DNA of 64,000 bases from Cinnamomum chago (lineage: Eukaryota; Streptophyta; Magnoliopsida; Laurales; Lauraceae), in NCBI GenBank assembly GCA_038049695.1, contig CP142458.1, positions 43,617,501 through 43,681,500 of the forward strand, written 5' to 3'. Both the position numbers and the translations under genes were made by a program. Below are positions 1 to 10,563 of the stretch, piece after piece. The stretch's first letter is position 1. Every line of letters begins with the position of its first letter. The notes beneath the pieces are model-generated. The model did not search any database. It was not told the DNA's origin and saw only the letters and a program-made list of their open reading frames with translations.

Positions 1-425
1 AACATATTACTTATCAAGATCAATCCAATGCACACAAGTTTTATCACATTCACAAGAAATCAAATCAATCAACCATTATACCAATTGAATCCAATTGAAT
101 TTGATAACATGATAAAGAGCAAGAATGTGACAAAATTCCATCAAGCATCATAAATGCATATTCATCACTTTTAATGATATTACTAAAGAGCATAGTGATG
201 AACAAGGTAAATTGCAATGCAAAAGGATATTACTATGTAATGCATGCAATTTCCAAAGTGTCAAAATCATATGAATTCAACATCTAAGATATCCATCAAA
301 CATATAGAAATATGAGGAATGGATTTCAAAGAGTTTCATATGATCAAGAACACTACTATGAAGTTGAAACATGTATAAAGATGACTCCAAGAGAATCTAC
401 ATGAATCAACATCATAACCATCCAA

Positions 426-1695
426 AAAGATATGACTAGAAGGCAAAGAGGATGGATTTGGGTTCTAGTATGGTTTCTACAAATATAATAGATAACACAA
501 CCATACATAGAACAATTTGACATTTGCATAGAGAGGATTAATCAACATTCAAGATCTAACTCATACCAATCATCCAAAAAGGAATATAACTATTTAAGCA
601 CAAGAAGGTATGAAGTTAAAGGAAACAATCTATCATGTAACATCTCCACTCTTAGCAAATGTACTAATGCTTACAATGCAATGAAAAGGATATGAGGTTT
701 AAACCAAATGAACTTAGCACATAAAATCACATGTGTACTTAAAAAGCTCAAAAACAAGATTTTACTATAAAGCACATAAACACTCATTAATTTGCATTAA
801 TGAAACTATATACCAAAATAGGCACAAACATGCAAATCAATGAAATCATATCCAACCATGCAATGTAAGACAACAAAATCAATTTGCATAAAGAATGTAA
901 CTCAATGAGCAAAGATGCAAATTGTTTGTAAAAACTATTTCCTTCCAAATGATATAATCATAATTAGGCACAAGGAAATAAATTCAAGGAAAATGCTTCT
1001 AGAAATATAACTAATAAAGCTTAGAACATTTTCCAAAGTTTTTCAAATCACTTCAATGTATGAAATTCCAACAAAGAATCATTTATAGAATTATGAGCAA
1101 GTGAATTTGAAAAAACAAGAAGTGTACTATTGTAAAGTTTTCAATTTGTAAAACAATAGACACTCACAGATTTTCCATATCAAAAGATATAACTTGTAAA
1201 TCAATGGAAAACTAAGGTTGCTTCAAATCATTTGATTTCCAAAAAGGATCTAACTATGACAAACATCAAATGATTTTCCAACATCAATTGATCATGAAAA
1301 ACTAGCTATGAAAGCATTTGTAATCACAATCAATTGATCATGAATAGATATGCACTACAAGAGATATAACTATATGATCAAAATGCAAATCCATCATGAA
1401 AGTATTGTAATCAAGAGATTTTGAAAACCATGAGATATAACTTAGAAGTTCATGAATACAAAATCAAATGATCACAAAGAAACATTGCATTTTAAAAGAT
1501 GTGACTTTAAAGAAACAAAATGCAAATGTAACATGACCAACAAAAAGATATAACTAAAAAGCATAGGTTGGTCTAGGGGTATCAAGGCCTTAAGGTTACT
1601 CAAATAGTCTACCTTTGAAAATTCACCTAAAGCCTTGAAAAGGTTGTCCTTGAAAGATCACTTTGAGGACTCACCAACTCTAGAAGATATAACTT
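426..1695. repeat. Dispersed AGATATAACT-like motif
   Basis: A 10-12 bp motif close to AAAGATATAACT recurs about ten times at irregular spacing in the ORF-less internal region, for example near 426, 583, 1005, 1182, 1243, 1362, 1431, 1497, 1545 and 1683, with variants such as GGATCTAACT and GATGTGACT. All copies point the same way. The sequence between them is not obviously repeated, so this is not a simple tandem repeat. Confidence 0.5.
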
Positions 1696-1847
1696 GAGAA
1701 AGTCTTAGAGTGGTGCAATGAGGCTAGGGAAATTCATTTTCAATCATAGTGGAAATCTTTAAAAGATATGCAATAAAATACAACACTAGGGTTCAAATCT
1801 AGCAAGGATCAACTCCGGGTTGTTAAGCCCTAAAATGGAGTAACCCT

Positions 1848-1858
1848 CTCTGATACCA
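1848..1858 (-). other. Primer binding site (tRNA-iMet type)
   Basis: The minus strand reads TGGTATCAGAG two bases inside the LTR edge at 1861, matching the 3' end of plant initiator methionine tRNA. The next bases (AG rather than CG) depart slightly from the usual continuation. It fixes the orientation of the element and the 3' boundary of its 5' LTR. Confidence 0.8.
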
Positions 1859-2114
1859 CTTGTAAGTCCATGGGGATCCGAACCCTAGAGGGGGGGTGAA
1901 TAGGGTGAGCTTCAACTATGACCAATTTTAATCAATTTTAACTTCTTTAAAACAAACTAGTCACATGTGATGATTAATCATACAAGATGCGGAAGCTAAC
2001 AAAATAATCATCACAAAGCAATCACCATCACACAAGTATTTATAGTGGTTCGGCCTCAATGCCTACATCCACTACCGGCTTGTGAACCAACACCCCACCG
2101 GATTTCCACTATTT

Positions 2115-2250
2115 ATGCTTTTCAATAGGCTAAGCAATAACCTTTACACTATGCTTTCCAAGGCTAAGCAATAACCTTACATTGATGTTTTTCAAGGCTT
2201 AACATCAACCTATACATTATGCTTTTATAGGCTAAGCAATAACCTCTTCA
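2115..2250. repeat. Four imperfect ~35-bp tandem units in the LTR
   Basis: Four units begin with ATGCTTTT or ATGTTTTT and contain GGCTAAGCAATAACCT or a variant (units near 2115, 2151, 2184 and 2218). They lie in the U5 side of the minus-strand LTR, in the part that would be transcribed. Confidence 0.6.
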
Positions 2251-2752
2251 ACCACAAGGTTGGTTATCTCACTAAGATAGTGTCTTTAATACACTAGATG
2301 GAGATTCTATTAAGCTCATTACATTGCCTCTTAAATAGGCTGATATGGAAGTGAAATACAAATACACACTCACACTATGAATGCAAAGATGAAAACAAAT
2401 GAAGTGTGTGTGTGTGTGATCCTCAATCATTTTGAAAATGAAAGTTCATAAATGAAAGCCTAAGGCTTTTGAAAGTTTTAGCTTATAAAATATTTATGAT
2501 TGAGGATATAATGCAATCACATGTTAAAAGTAACAACTTGTTAATGATATCAAAGTTACACAAGTTGTATGAAATGGATTAGCTCTAAACATGTGATGCA
2601 TAGGGATGTCAATCAAATCATCAATGAAGCTCAAAACATAAAAATAGATTTGATTGAAAATTAGGGAACAAATCATATGTAATTATAAGGACAACTTGAA
2701 AATGATTTACCAATCAAAGAAGGCAAGTTGTGAAGCATTAAAACAATAATAC

Positions 2753-3348
2753 ACATATGATTTGTAATGATGTTGGATCCAAAACATAAGATACATTTGA
2801 GAGATATTTTCTTATGATGGAAAAACAACAACCAATGATTCAACAAAGTATATGAATCATGTTACATATTTCATTAACATGATCTACTTAGATTTACCAA
2901 AGATAAAGTACTACTTTGATGAATCAATGGTGATGTATCCAAAACAATAGATCTATTCAAAATATAACACATGCTAAGGATACAACACATCATAGGTTAA
3001 CATGTTACTAAGATTTACCAATGATAAAACAAAACATGAAAACATATGATTTGTAAAGAAGTTGAATCCAAAACATAAGATACTTTTGAAAGTGATTTTC
3101 TTATGATGGAAAACAACAACCAAAGATTCAACCAAGTATAGGAATCATGTTACATATGATTTACCAAGTTTCTTTCATTAACATGATCTACTTTGATTTA
3201 CCAATTCAAGTACTACTTGGATTGAATCATGTGATGTTGTATCCAAAACAATAAATCAACTCAAAACATAAAATATGTTAAGGACACAACACAAACATAG
3301 TTTAACATGCTAGAAATGATTTACCAAAAATAAAACAAAAGCATGCAA
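2753..3348. repeat. Two-copy tandem repeat of ~290-307 bp in the LTR
   Basis: Copy 1 starts at 2753 (ACATATGATTTGTAATGATG) and copy 2 at 3042 (ACATATGATTTGTAAAGAAG). Both contain TTCTTATGATGGAAAA and CATGATCTACTT. A third copy is begun at 3349 (ACATATGATTAAG) and then stops. The copies differ by substitutions and small indels, so the duplication is not recent. Confidence 0.75.
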
Positions 3349-3518
3349 ACATATGATTAAGAAAGGAAGAGCCTACTTGGTGGTTTAACTTCATTAATCC
3401 AAGCTTTAGCTTTCCTAATCATCCCCTTCATCCCTTGGTTCTTTTCCCTTTTGATATGCCTCAATTCCTCTCAAGGAGGGGTTAAAAATTCCCAACTTTT
3501 GGCAAGGGAAAGAACTCA

Positions 3519-3527
3519 TATTTATAG
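3519..3527 (-). promoter_or_regulatory. Probable TATA box of the minus-strand LTR
   Basis: The minus strand reads CTATAAATA, a strong plant TATA match, about 550 bp from the inferred 5' end of the LTR. The palindrome cluster at 3553-3680 lies immediately upstream, where U3 enhancer elements would be expected. The function is inferred from motif and position only. Confidence 0.55.
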
Positions 3528-3552
3528 GAAAAAGTGGCCAACGGCTAGTTCT

Positions 3553-3680
3553 CGGTCGACCGGCAAACAGGCCTCGGTCGACCGAGAACACACAACGGTC
3601 ATATTTCTGACCGTTGGTGCTCCCAGGCAATTTTGCCTGCAGTTGTCTCGGTCGACCGAGACCTGCCTCTCGGTCGACCG
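3553..3680. repeat. Cluster of CGGTCGACCG palindromes
   Basis: Four copies of the perfect 10-bp palindrome CGGTCGACCG occur at 3553, 3575, 3649 and 3671. Between them are two further inverted repeats: AACGGTCA...TGACCGTT at 3594-3615 and AGGCAA..TTGCCT at 3625-3638. Nearly the whole 130 bp can fold on itself. It sits just upstream of the minus-strand TATA box. Confidence 0.8.
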
Positions 3681-4109
3681 GCGACACTGCCGGGACTCCC
3701 CCTCTTTTTGCAAAAAATGCAACTTTTGCAATTTCAAAGTTATTTCTTTGGGGGACCTTTTGGCCACTAAATCAAGCTTGGAAAACATGTTTTAAAGATT
3801 TTAAAGGTTTTTAAAACATGACATAAAAAGCCTAAAAAGTTTCAAAACTTTTAAAACAAAGGCTTGCTTGATTTCTTGAAAACTCTTTTCTAAAAACTAA
3901 TGCATCCAAGTTTTAAAAACAAATCATGCATAAATCAAAACTTTTACAACTCTTAAAAGTAATGCATGAATAAATCAAGATTTCAAGTTTATTTAAAACC
4001 AATGCAAGTGTGTAAATCAAATGATGCTAGAATGAAATGCATCCATCAAATTGCAATCTATAAAAACCCTAACATTTTCATTCTCAAGCCCTAACCCTAG
4101 AGTACCAAG

Positions 4110-4117
4110 CTATAAAG
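4110..4117 (+). promoter_or_regulatory. Probable TATA box of LTR D
   Basis: CTATAAAG lies about 190 bp upstream of a strong splice-donor-like site. Minus-strand LTRs L1-L3 have TTATAAGG at a comparable place. The corresponding part of the array LTR (near 32610) has no clear TATA box. Confidence 0.5.
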
Positions 4118-4299
4118 AGAAAACCCTCTTTTCTTCCATCTTCCTCACTTTGCATGCCCAAGCTAGAAGCCTCCAAATGGAATTCTAAGACCATCACCTT
4201 CTTCCTCTCATTTCAAGCTTTCTATTGATGTCCTTTTCTTGAAAGTTAGAATTGAGCAAGCTTTCCATTTGTTTTCATTCCTTTTGTTTGGGCATTTCT

Positions 4300-4309
4300 A
4301 GGTAAGAGC
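4300..4309 (+). other. Candidate 5' splice site in LTR D
   Basis: AG|GTAAGAGC matches the plant donor consensus, with the cut after 4301. The same site with the same flank occurs in every array LTR (cut after 32810 and equivalents). Minus-strand LTRs have GTAAGTAA at the equivalent stage of the LTR. Conservation of the site amid diverged sequence is the evidence; splicing is not shown. Confidence 0.45.
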
Positions 4310-4810
4310 TTCAACCCATATTTTTCATGGAGTCATTTTAGTCCCTAAAGATCTTGTTTTCCATGTTTGCAAACCCCTTTGTGAAAATGGGTTCTTTGTT
4401 TTCATTTTTATTGAGTTTTGAATGGTTTTCCATGGGATTCTTGTAGTGTTGGCTTAGCTTTTGAGTAAGAGTGCTTGAAGAGGATTGTTTAGCATTTGGG
4501 CAAACGCAAGTAATCTCTATAGGCTCAATGTTGCATGTGTACTTTAGATTACTTTATTTTTCTAGAAAATTTGCACATAAACTTATTTATAAGCTTCATG
4601 ATCATGTTTTCCTTAGATTGAATGTTTGAATTGTGGAGAAGGTGTTTGGATTCAATGTTCAATGGAGTTTTGATGAAGGTTTTATAGGATTGTTTGAAGA
4701 GATTTAATGGTTGTTATTGGGAGGCAAGAAGGCCTTTTGTTGGAAGGAAACATGTTTGGAGATGAAGGAGAAAAAGGCCAGAATGGCGGTTCCCGGGCAG
4801 TAGAAATGAC

Positions 4811-4972
4811 TGCCCGCTCGAGCGTGCTGTTGGCTGCTCGAGCACGCAGTCATTCTAACTGTAGCTCAGGCAGCAGATTAGATGCCCGCTCGAGCGCGCT
4901 GTTGGCCGCTCGAGCACGCAGTCATTCTGACTGCAGCTCGGGCAATAGATTGGTTGCCCGCTCGAGTGCCAC
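4811..4972. repeat. 72-bp tandem repeat with paired GCTCGAGC palindromes
   Basis: Units start at 4811, 4883 and 4955 (each TGCCCGCTCGAG), giving an exact 72-bp period and about 2.25 copies. Each full unit has two CTCGAG-centred palindromes and a GCAGTCATTCT stretch. It lies about 700 bp downstream of the TATA box, between the candidate splice donor and the LTR-internal acceptor. Confidence 0.85.
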
Positions 4973-5877
4973 TTTGAAATGCCTATAACTTTTGATTCCC
5001 ATATCGGATTTGGAAATTCTATATACTGTTGGAAAGCTCTTGAAGCAAGGAATCCAATGGTATACTTATATTAGTGATTGAAGATTGAAAAGTGAGGTGG
5101 ATATTTGAATCAATGAAAACCAGTATGTGATTAAGAGTTTTTAGCCTGATATTGTGCACTCGAAGCCTGAGATGTCTTTGAACTTCCGGGGGGCACCAAT
5201 TCTGTTTTAAATTCCAACACTTGGGCTTCGTTTATGCAAAGATCAACCAAAGGTCCTTACATGTGTTTGTTAGGCTTTGTATTTGTACGTTGGTTTGATA
5301 TAATGAACCTCATTGTGTGTTCGTTTGAAGTTAAGTACAAGCTCGTTTTGAAGACGTGTTGTGTTTGTTGTGTTTTGATAAGTGATTTTCCCCCTGTTTA
5401 TCTCGACATGTTTAGACCGTGTTTTAGGTGTTTTGTGCATTCATGAATTTAAGTGAACACCACTGAGCTTGGACTGCCCTTTCAGTTTGATCCACTATCT
5501 GGGGGTCCTTAAACATGTGGACTGTCTGCAAACTGGTCGTGTATTTATTACACATCGTGCGTGTCCGGTTCCACGGCCGAAATCCCCGTATATGTGGGAA
5601 TCGTGTCGTGATTATATTATTTATATCGTGCTTGTCATGCGTGCTTGCTCTTTTCATCATAAATGATAGAGAAAGGATGGGCTCTTTGTGGAATGTAACT
5701 ATTCATGATATTATAAGTATTCATGTCAGCTTTGCTCGTATTTTGAAATGTACCTTAGTCATGTAATTGTTTACAATTAAGCAAAATGCCTTTATATGTT
5801 TTCTGAAACACGTACTACTTGTATGCTCATGCCTAAATTGATTACCTGCCAAACCGTTATGTTTGACCCTTGTATGT

Positions 5878-5979
5878 TGGTGCCCAGGTGCAGGAGACGT
5901 TGCCTTTGAGGAGGAGCGTCAGGAGGAGGCTCTTGAGCCACCCCCAGTGAGAGAGTGGCAGCCCGACGATGTCAACTAG
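5878..5979 (+). CDS. Conserved LTR mini-frame (exon-like), copy in LTR D
   Basis: This is a 33-codon frame with stop, following the pattern W-C-P-G, then F-E-E-E-R-Q-E-E-A, E-P, E-W-Q-P-D-D-V, stop. The same frame, with the stop at the same place, is found in the array LTR, in the minus-strand LTRs and, with a 3-codon insertion, in the LTR of C. A TGCCCAG|GT site (cut after 5887) at the start looks like a 3' splice site. No in-frame ATG precedes it nearby, so it would have to be a terminal exon. I do not recognise the product; it is acidic and very short. That it is coding is an inference from cross-family conservation. Confidence 0.4.
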   Translation, partial: WCPGAGDVAFEEERQEEALEPPPVREWQPDDVN

Positions 5980-6323
5980 ACGTCGGGCGGGTTCTTGAGT
6001 TTCGTTACATTTTGTCATGGGGTTCTTTTTATTATTTTTGAGAATTGTATTGGCCTTGTTGGCCTTTTATGGGATGTAACTAAACTTAACTTACTTTTGT
6101 GTTAGTCTCATAACTTGAATTGTGTTGGGAATGCCTTGTTAAACTCCTTTCGTTTGATACTATGTCTTATTCTTAATTGTCATAGCACTTAAAAAAAAAT
6201 TATTAGTGCTTATCTTGATGTGATTTGCTACACGCTTCCGTAAACTTGTTCATGTGAGTTAGATTCCGTGTGTCTAGGGAATCCTCACCGCGGGAACTTG
6301 TGGGAAAACAATGTAACAACACG

Positions 6324-6355
6324 TCGCGGGCCCGGGATCTGTTCCGAGGTCGCGA
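6324..6355. repeat. Inverted repeat at the 3' end of LTR D
   Basis: TCGCGGGCCCGGGA and TCCGAGGTCGCGA form an imperfect hairpin a few bases before the terminal CA. The same structure is at the 3' end of the array LTRs (28722-28753 and equivalents), and a related GC-rich one is at the ends of L1-L3. Confidence 0.6.
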
Positions 6356-6357
6356 CA

Positions 6358-7886
6358 CCTTCTGGGAAGGGATTTTTACCCTATTTTGGATGGACTTTGG
6401 TGGAACATGGTTACCCTTTTTTTGGACTCATTTGACTTATAGTAAAGATGTTTTAGCAGATATTCTTTACGGTTAATCCAGTTGTATCAGGATCTAACTT
6501 AGTTCAATCTTGAAAGGTACGGGACAGCATGATACTCTTATTTAAATCTATGCACAAAGATTGTTCGTCCGAGTATCGTGAACCCTAACCCTTTCGTTGA
6601 CTGAATAGGTTGTACGATGCTTCAGGATTGACATTATACTTAGGATTGGATTGTTTATCGTCTTCGATTCTGAATTGTACCATCTGGTACTATCTACATG
6701 TCATGAGCATGTTCTTTAGTCTATTTGCTTTACTTTATTAGAGGATCACTTTGAGAACTTAGATGATGGACTTAGGATCCCCTTTATTGTTTCGTTTGCT
6801 TGGATGTTCGTTTGAAGTGTTAAGGCTAGGGAGCTTTGATTCTCAGGCTTAAACAGAAATACTACTGAAGTTGGTTTGAGGTTTGAGTTGATTTGGAATA
6901 AAGTAGTTTCTCTAATGTTATTGAATCTTGTTCGCGCAAGAAATTAAGCCTAGCCCTTCACCAATGTCTTTAGGATTCTTTGTGTCAGGCACCATTCAGT
7001 TGTTAACGTTCAACACAGTTGGGGCACCATCTGTGAGAGGACTAATACTTATCCTCGAGTTGTTTGTTCCTCGAAGCGAGACAGAGCCAGAGCTACTTGA
7101 GTTGAGAGTTGTTTGTTCCTCGAAGCGAGACAGAACCAGAGCTCACGAAGCTTGAGTTACTAGAGCTACGGGTTGTTTGTTATTGGATACTGGGTTTTAT
7201 CCCAATTGATGATATATTAGCATATGTGGACCACCTACTTTGATAGTTTGTTTATGATTCGAATGCAATGCATCTCTTACGATCGGAGTGCTATGCATAT
7301 ATTATAACCATGTTTATTGTTTACTCTCTTTAGTACTGCATATCTATGTTGATGATATATCTATCGTCTTGCCATCCGTGGTGTTGATGATGCCACTCTT
7401 GGTGCATAGGTACCAAGCCTTTCTACCCCGAGGAGGAGGAGGCGACGGAAAAAGTTCAGGCAGATCAGCCTGATGACTTCCTAGAGTATAGTACGGACGA
7501 CATTGTATAGCCGTGACGACCCCGTATATGAGAGCCTTCACGATTCATCCTCTAACTTCATCTTTTGATTTATTATACTTCTGTTTAGGCCTAGTTTTAG
7601 AGTGGCCTTCTTCTTTGTAATTAATATTTTGTTAACAGTCTCAAACTCTAACTCTAATTATGTTATTCAGTAATTTGCTCTTAACTATAGATCTTTAAGA
7701 TACCAATTGCATTTATGAAACTTCCGCTAATTTTTTTATATATTTGAGGAAATGTTTATGCCTCACAGCGGTCTTCAATCCAGAAAGGACATGATTAGGG
7801 CAAGTGACACGTGATTAATATTGGAAATTTTTTTAATTGGCCCTAATGTCAAGCATAACCCCGGTTTCACTTTTGAGGGCGTGACA
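6358..7886 (+). mobile_element. 5' LTR of element C (3' part)
   Basis: The right edge is fixed by ...GGGCGTGACA followed by a PBS. The left part is cut by LTR D, so the LTR start and its promoter are not in the window. It aligns only patchily with the other LTRs, but it carries its own version of the conserved mini-frame at 7400-7510. No other coding sequence is seen. Confidence 0.65.
7400..7510 (+). CDS. Conserved LTR mini-frame, element C version
   Basis: This is a 36-codon frame plus stop: W-C-I-G, then F-Y-P-E-E-E-E near the start and E-Y-S-T-D-D-I-V before the stop. It matches the D/array/minus-strand versions at W1, G4, P10, E11-E13, the aromatic residue after E, and the D-D pair before the stop, while the middle is diverged and three codons longer. 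GCATAG|GT (cut after 7409) is at the same place as the YAG|GT of the other families. No start codon is evident upstream in frame. Confidence 0.4.
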   Translation, partial: WCIGTKPFYPEEEEATEKVQADQPDDFLEYSTDDIV

Positions 7887-7889
7887 AGT

Positions 7890-7901
7890 TGGTATCAGAG
7901 C
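7890..7901 (+). other. Primer binding site of element C
   Basis: TGGTATCAGAGC is a perfect match to the usual plant initiator-tRNA-Met PBS, three bases after the LTR end at 7886. It fixes C as a plus-strand element. Confidence 0.9.
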
Positions 7902-8020
7902 GTTACTGATTTCTAGATTAAAAACAAGTAGAAACTTAAGTCGTGTGAGGATTGGTTTTTCTTTAGGTACCTTGGCTTGTGTAGATTGTATAGTTTGTAT
8001 GCTAGATTGAGTCCCATAGG

Positions 8021-8042
8021 AGTAACATTTCTTATCTTGCAG
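8021..8042 (+). other. Candidate 3' splice site before gag of element C
   Basis: AGTAACATTTCTTATCTTGCAG ends one base before the gag ATG. It has a branch-point-like TAAC, a pyrimidine run and CAG. Elements A and the array have comparable CTAAC...CAG sequences 4-5 bases before their gag start. Use of the site is inferred. Confidence 0.45.
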
Positions 8043-8043
8043 T

Positions 8044-9387
8044 ATGGCTGGGGGACATACTCGCTCTACCCAAAATAACGACCATGCCGGTTCTAGTGGA
8101 AATGAATCAGTGGAGACTAGATTCGACCAGTTGATGCAAGCCTTTGTGGATTCTCAAACGGCACAGGCTCAGAACTAGACATAGCAGAGGGAAGAGCAGC
8201 ACAAGCAGAAGGAATATTAGGCTACCTTCCAGACTCAGATGTTGCAATTTTTGCAAAGGCCAGCCCCGATACCTCAAGTCATCATGCCTCCTAGGGTGAC
8301 AGACTTGAATGATATTTATGATAAATTCATGAAGAGGAACCCACCAGCGTACTTTGGAAACGAGGACCCCCTCGATGCTGATGAGTGGGTAGTACAGATG
8401 GAGAAGATCTTCAAGGTCTTCCAGTGTTCAGGGAGGGAGAGTGTTCAGTTGGCATCTTACATGTTCCGAGGAGTGGCAGAGTTGTGGTGGAAATCGGTCA
8501 TGACACCTTATGACACGATAGAGGATATCGAAGCTTGGACGTCATTTCAGACACTCTTTTGAGCTAAGTATATCCCACCCCACATTCAGGCTCAGATGCT
8601 TATAGAGTTCGAATCCTTGGTTCAAGGAGAGGATCCAGTCCAACTCTACGAGCATAAATTTACCAACCTCTCTAGGTTTGCACCGACCTTGGTTCGTCTT
8701 GAGGCTAACAAGGTCATGAGGTTTATTCGGGGACTGAGACCCGATATCCAGATGGAGGTGACATCTGTTACCTTAATCACATGTGAGGAGAACCTCAAGT
8801 GTGTGTATTGGGCCGAAGAGTCCATTCGGAAGAAGACCCTCTATGCACAGCAGCTTCAGCTCATACTCGTACCAGTTTGGAATCCAGGTTCGGGACAATT
8901 GTAGCAGTGTCCACAACACCCATATCAGTATCAGCAATACCAGCAGCAACAAGGCAAGAGGCCAAGATTTGATCAGATACGTAAAGCTTTCTACGAGCGT
9001 TGTGGCAAGAACTCGCATACTACTGCGAATTGCAGATGGAAGACATGGGCATGTTTCGAGTGTGGTTCGATGGACCACCAGAGAAGAGATTGCCATCGGG
9101 CTCAAGAGCAAGGTGTGAGGAACGCAGCTCCTCGACCACCATTGGCAGCACGGCCTTTGAGGCAAGCACCTCAGCATCAACCTAGGGCACCTCAGCAGCC
9201 ATAATAGCTTAGACTTCCAGCACCACCCTAGACTAGAGGACAATATAGACCCCAGGGGTAGCAGAGGCCACTAGGCCAGCAATATGCACAACATAGACCT
9301 CAGGGACAACAGTGGCAGCAACAGAAGCCTCAAATACATGGGAAGCTTTTCACCTTAGATCAGCGGGAGGGTGAGGAAACGGGAGGA
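8044..9387 (+). pseudogene. gag: gag of element C, nine in-frame stops
   Basis: The frame starts at ATG 8044 (MAGGHTRST) and stays in one frame into the protease, but is broken by stops at 8176, 8182, 8218, 8560, 8902, 9202, 9205, 9229 and 9259: seven TAG, one TGA and one TAA. The capsid-like part has PPAYFGNEDPLDADEW and AELWWKSV, typical of Ty3/gypsy Gag. A zinc-knuckle region at about 8989-9105 has a first finger lacking its leading Cys (ERCGKNSHTTANC) and an intact second one (CFECGSMDHQRRDC). A Q/P-rich linker follows. All nine stops are explainable by single C-to-T changes (CAG, CGA or CAA), with no frameshift. The original product would be the nucleocapsid precursor. Confidence 0.85.
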
Positions 9388-10155
9388 GTGGTGGAAGGTA
9401 CACTCTCTATTTCAGACGTACTTACTAGAGTCCTATTTGATTCTGGTTCCACGCATTCTTTCGTGTCACCTATTTTTGCTGCATGCTTGGTGGGAGACAT
9501 GGCTCCATTACATTGTATTTTGCTTGTTAGCACTCCCTTAGGGAAGACTGTACAGTGTGAATCTTACTATCTAGCGTGCAAAGTGCAGGTGGGAAGTTTT
9601 ATCTTATTTACAGATTTGATCATCCTTGGGATGAAAGATTTTGATGTGATACTAGGTATGGATTGGTTATCCACCTACAGAGCAGTTATGAATTGCTTCA
9701 ACAAGACAGTCAGATTGCAAGTGTTGGCATACAGTGTTGAGATTATTGGAGAGAGGAAACCCATGTCCACTAGAGTCATTTTAGCTTTGAGAGCCGATAG
9801 ATTGATTCAGAGTGGATGTGAGGGATGTGGCATTTATCACGAAGGATACATTGTCCAAAGCGGTGGAGGATATTCCAGTTGTGTGTGAATTCCCGGAAGT
9901 CTTTCCGGAGGAGATACCTGGATTACCACTGGTCAAAGAGATGGATTTCACGATTGAACTTATGCCAGGGACAACACCAATATCGAAAGTTCCTTATCGC
10001 ATGGCTCCAGCAGAGCAAAGAGAGTTGAAAGCTCAATTGCAGGACCTCTTGGATAAAGGATTTATGAGACCAAGTGTATCACCTTCGGGTGCACCGGTCC
10101 TATTTGTGAAGAAGAAGGATGGGTTGACGCATATGTGCATAGACTACAGGCAGCT
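9388..10155 (+). pseudogene. pol: Protease and start of reverse transcriptase of element C, frameshifted and interrupted
   Basis: It continues the gag frame. The aspartic protease active site is intact (VLFDSGSTHSF), with ILGMDWL further on. At about 9820 the frame shifts by one; the protein continues in the next frame with [19 protein letters not shown], the RT N-terminal region and KKKDGLTHMCIDYRQL, where it stops abruptly at 10155 because LTR L1 is inserted. The RT catalytic DD motif, RNaseH and INT of C are not in the window; they would lie beyond the minus-strand complex and possibly beyond the array. Confidence 0.85.
10151..10155. other. Presumed target site duplication (left copy)
   Basis: CAGCT is the 5 bp of element C next to the left end of LTR L1 and would be the target duplication of the minus-strand element. 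Its partner cannot be checked because the right end of that element was lost at the 27507/27508 junction. Confidence 0.4.
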
Positions 10156-10563
10156 TGTCGCGACCCCAGACCGGGCCCCCATGTGACTGATCCGAGATCG
10201 GGACATTTAATGATGATGATGCCACATCGGTTAAATGATACCATACATTTATGTAATTTCCCACAGGTGTCCGCGGTGAGGATATTACAACCATACATGA
10301 ACATTTCTAATAAGTGCGGAAGCGTGTAGCAAATCCAATATAATTTACTTCTAATCACCAGATAGTCACATGTATAATCAAGTATCAGAATGAGCAATGA
10401 TCGTTAGCATGTTACCCAAAGTAAGTTAAAGTTTATACAAATATCACTTAATTACATTTCCCAAAAATAGAGGCCCACAAGGCCAATATAACCAAAACAC
10501 CAATCCAAAGAATGGTAAAATAGTTTTCCAAAATATATAAAGTCTCTCATAGCAACCAAATGT

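Larger units (their letters stand above)
1..1860 (-). mobile_element. Internal region of a non-autonomous LTR retrotransposon (partial)
   Basis: This stretch lies directly inside a minus-strand LTR and primer binding site, so it is the 5' internal (leader/gag) region of an element whose remainder is left of the window. I see no open frame resembling gag, protease or reverse transcriptase on either strand; the sequence is very AT-rich. The leader next to the PBS (about 1790-1847) resembles, from memory, leaders of SIRE/Maximus Copia elements, but that is recollection and not a search. The lack of coding sequence suggests a LARD-like or heavily decayed derivative. Nothing else gene-like is seen here. 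Confidence 0.55.
1861..4074 (-). mobile_element. 5' LTR of minus-strand non-autonomous element
   Basis: The left edge is firm: plus strand TGTAAGTCC, i.e. an LTR ending ...ACTTACA immediately before the PBS. The right edge is inferred at about 4074, where the minus strand reads TGTTAGGG and the sequence changes to one homologous to Tekay-type LTRs. The resulting length (about 2.2 kb) is plausible. Inside are a TATA box on the minus strand, a palindrome cluster upstream of it and two tandem repeats. The insertion appears to have split the adjacent LTR D, whose first ~570 bp are absent here and presumably lie left of the window. Confidence 0.6.
4075..6357 (+). mobile_element. LTR 'D': 5'-truncated Tekay-type LTR
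   Basis: From about 4110 this aligns by eye with the LTR of the downstream array: the pyrimidine-rich stretch before a GTAAGAG donor, CTTGATATTG...GATGTCTTGAACTTCCGG-type sequence, a CATGTGGACTGTCTGCA segment, and the 3' end with CGCGGGCCCGGGATC and TCGCGACA. The 3' end is intact at 6357, but no PBS follows; instead LTR sequence of element C begins. The first ~570 bp are missing because of the minus-strand insertion at about 4074. Most simply, D is a solo LTR that had inserted into the LTR of C and was itself later interrupted. Confidence 0.7.

Noticed and set aside
1-1860. Possible host intergenic or satellite DNA at the left edge
   Set aside because: It is adjacent to a PBS and LTR end in the right order, so it is better explained as an element interior.
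3553-3680. CRISPR-like look of evenly repeated short palindromes
   Set aside because: The repeats are 10 bp, spacers are unequal and themselves palindromic, no cas genes are present, and the context is a plant LTR.
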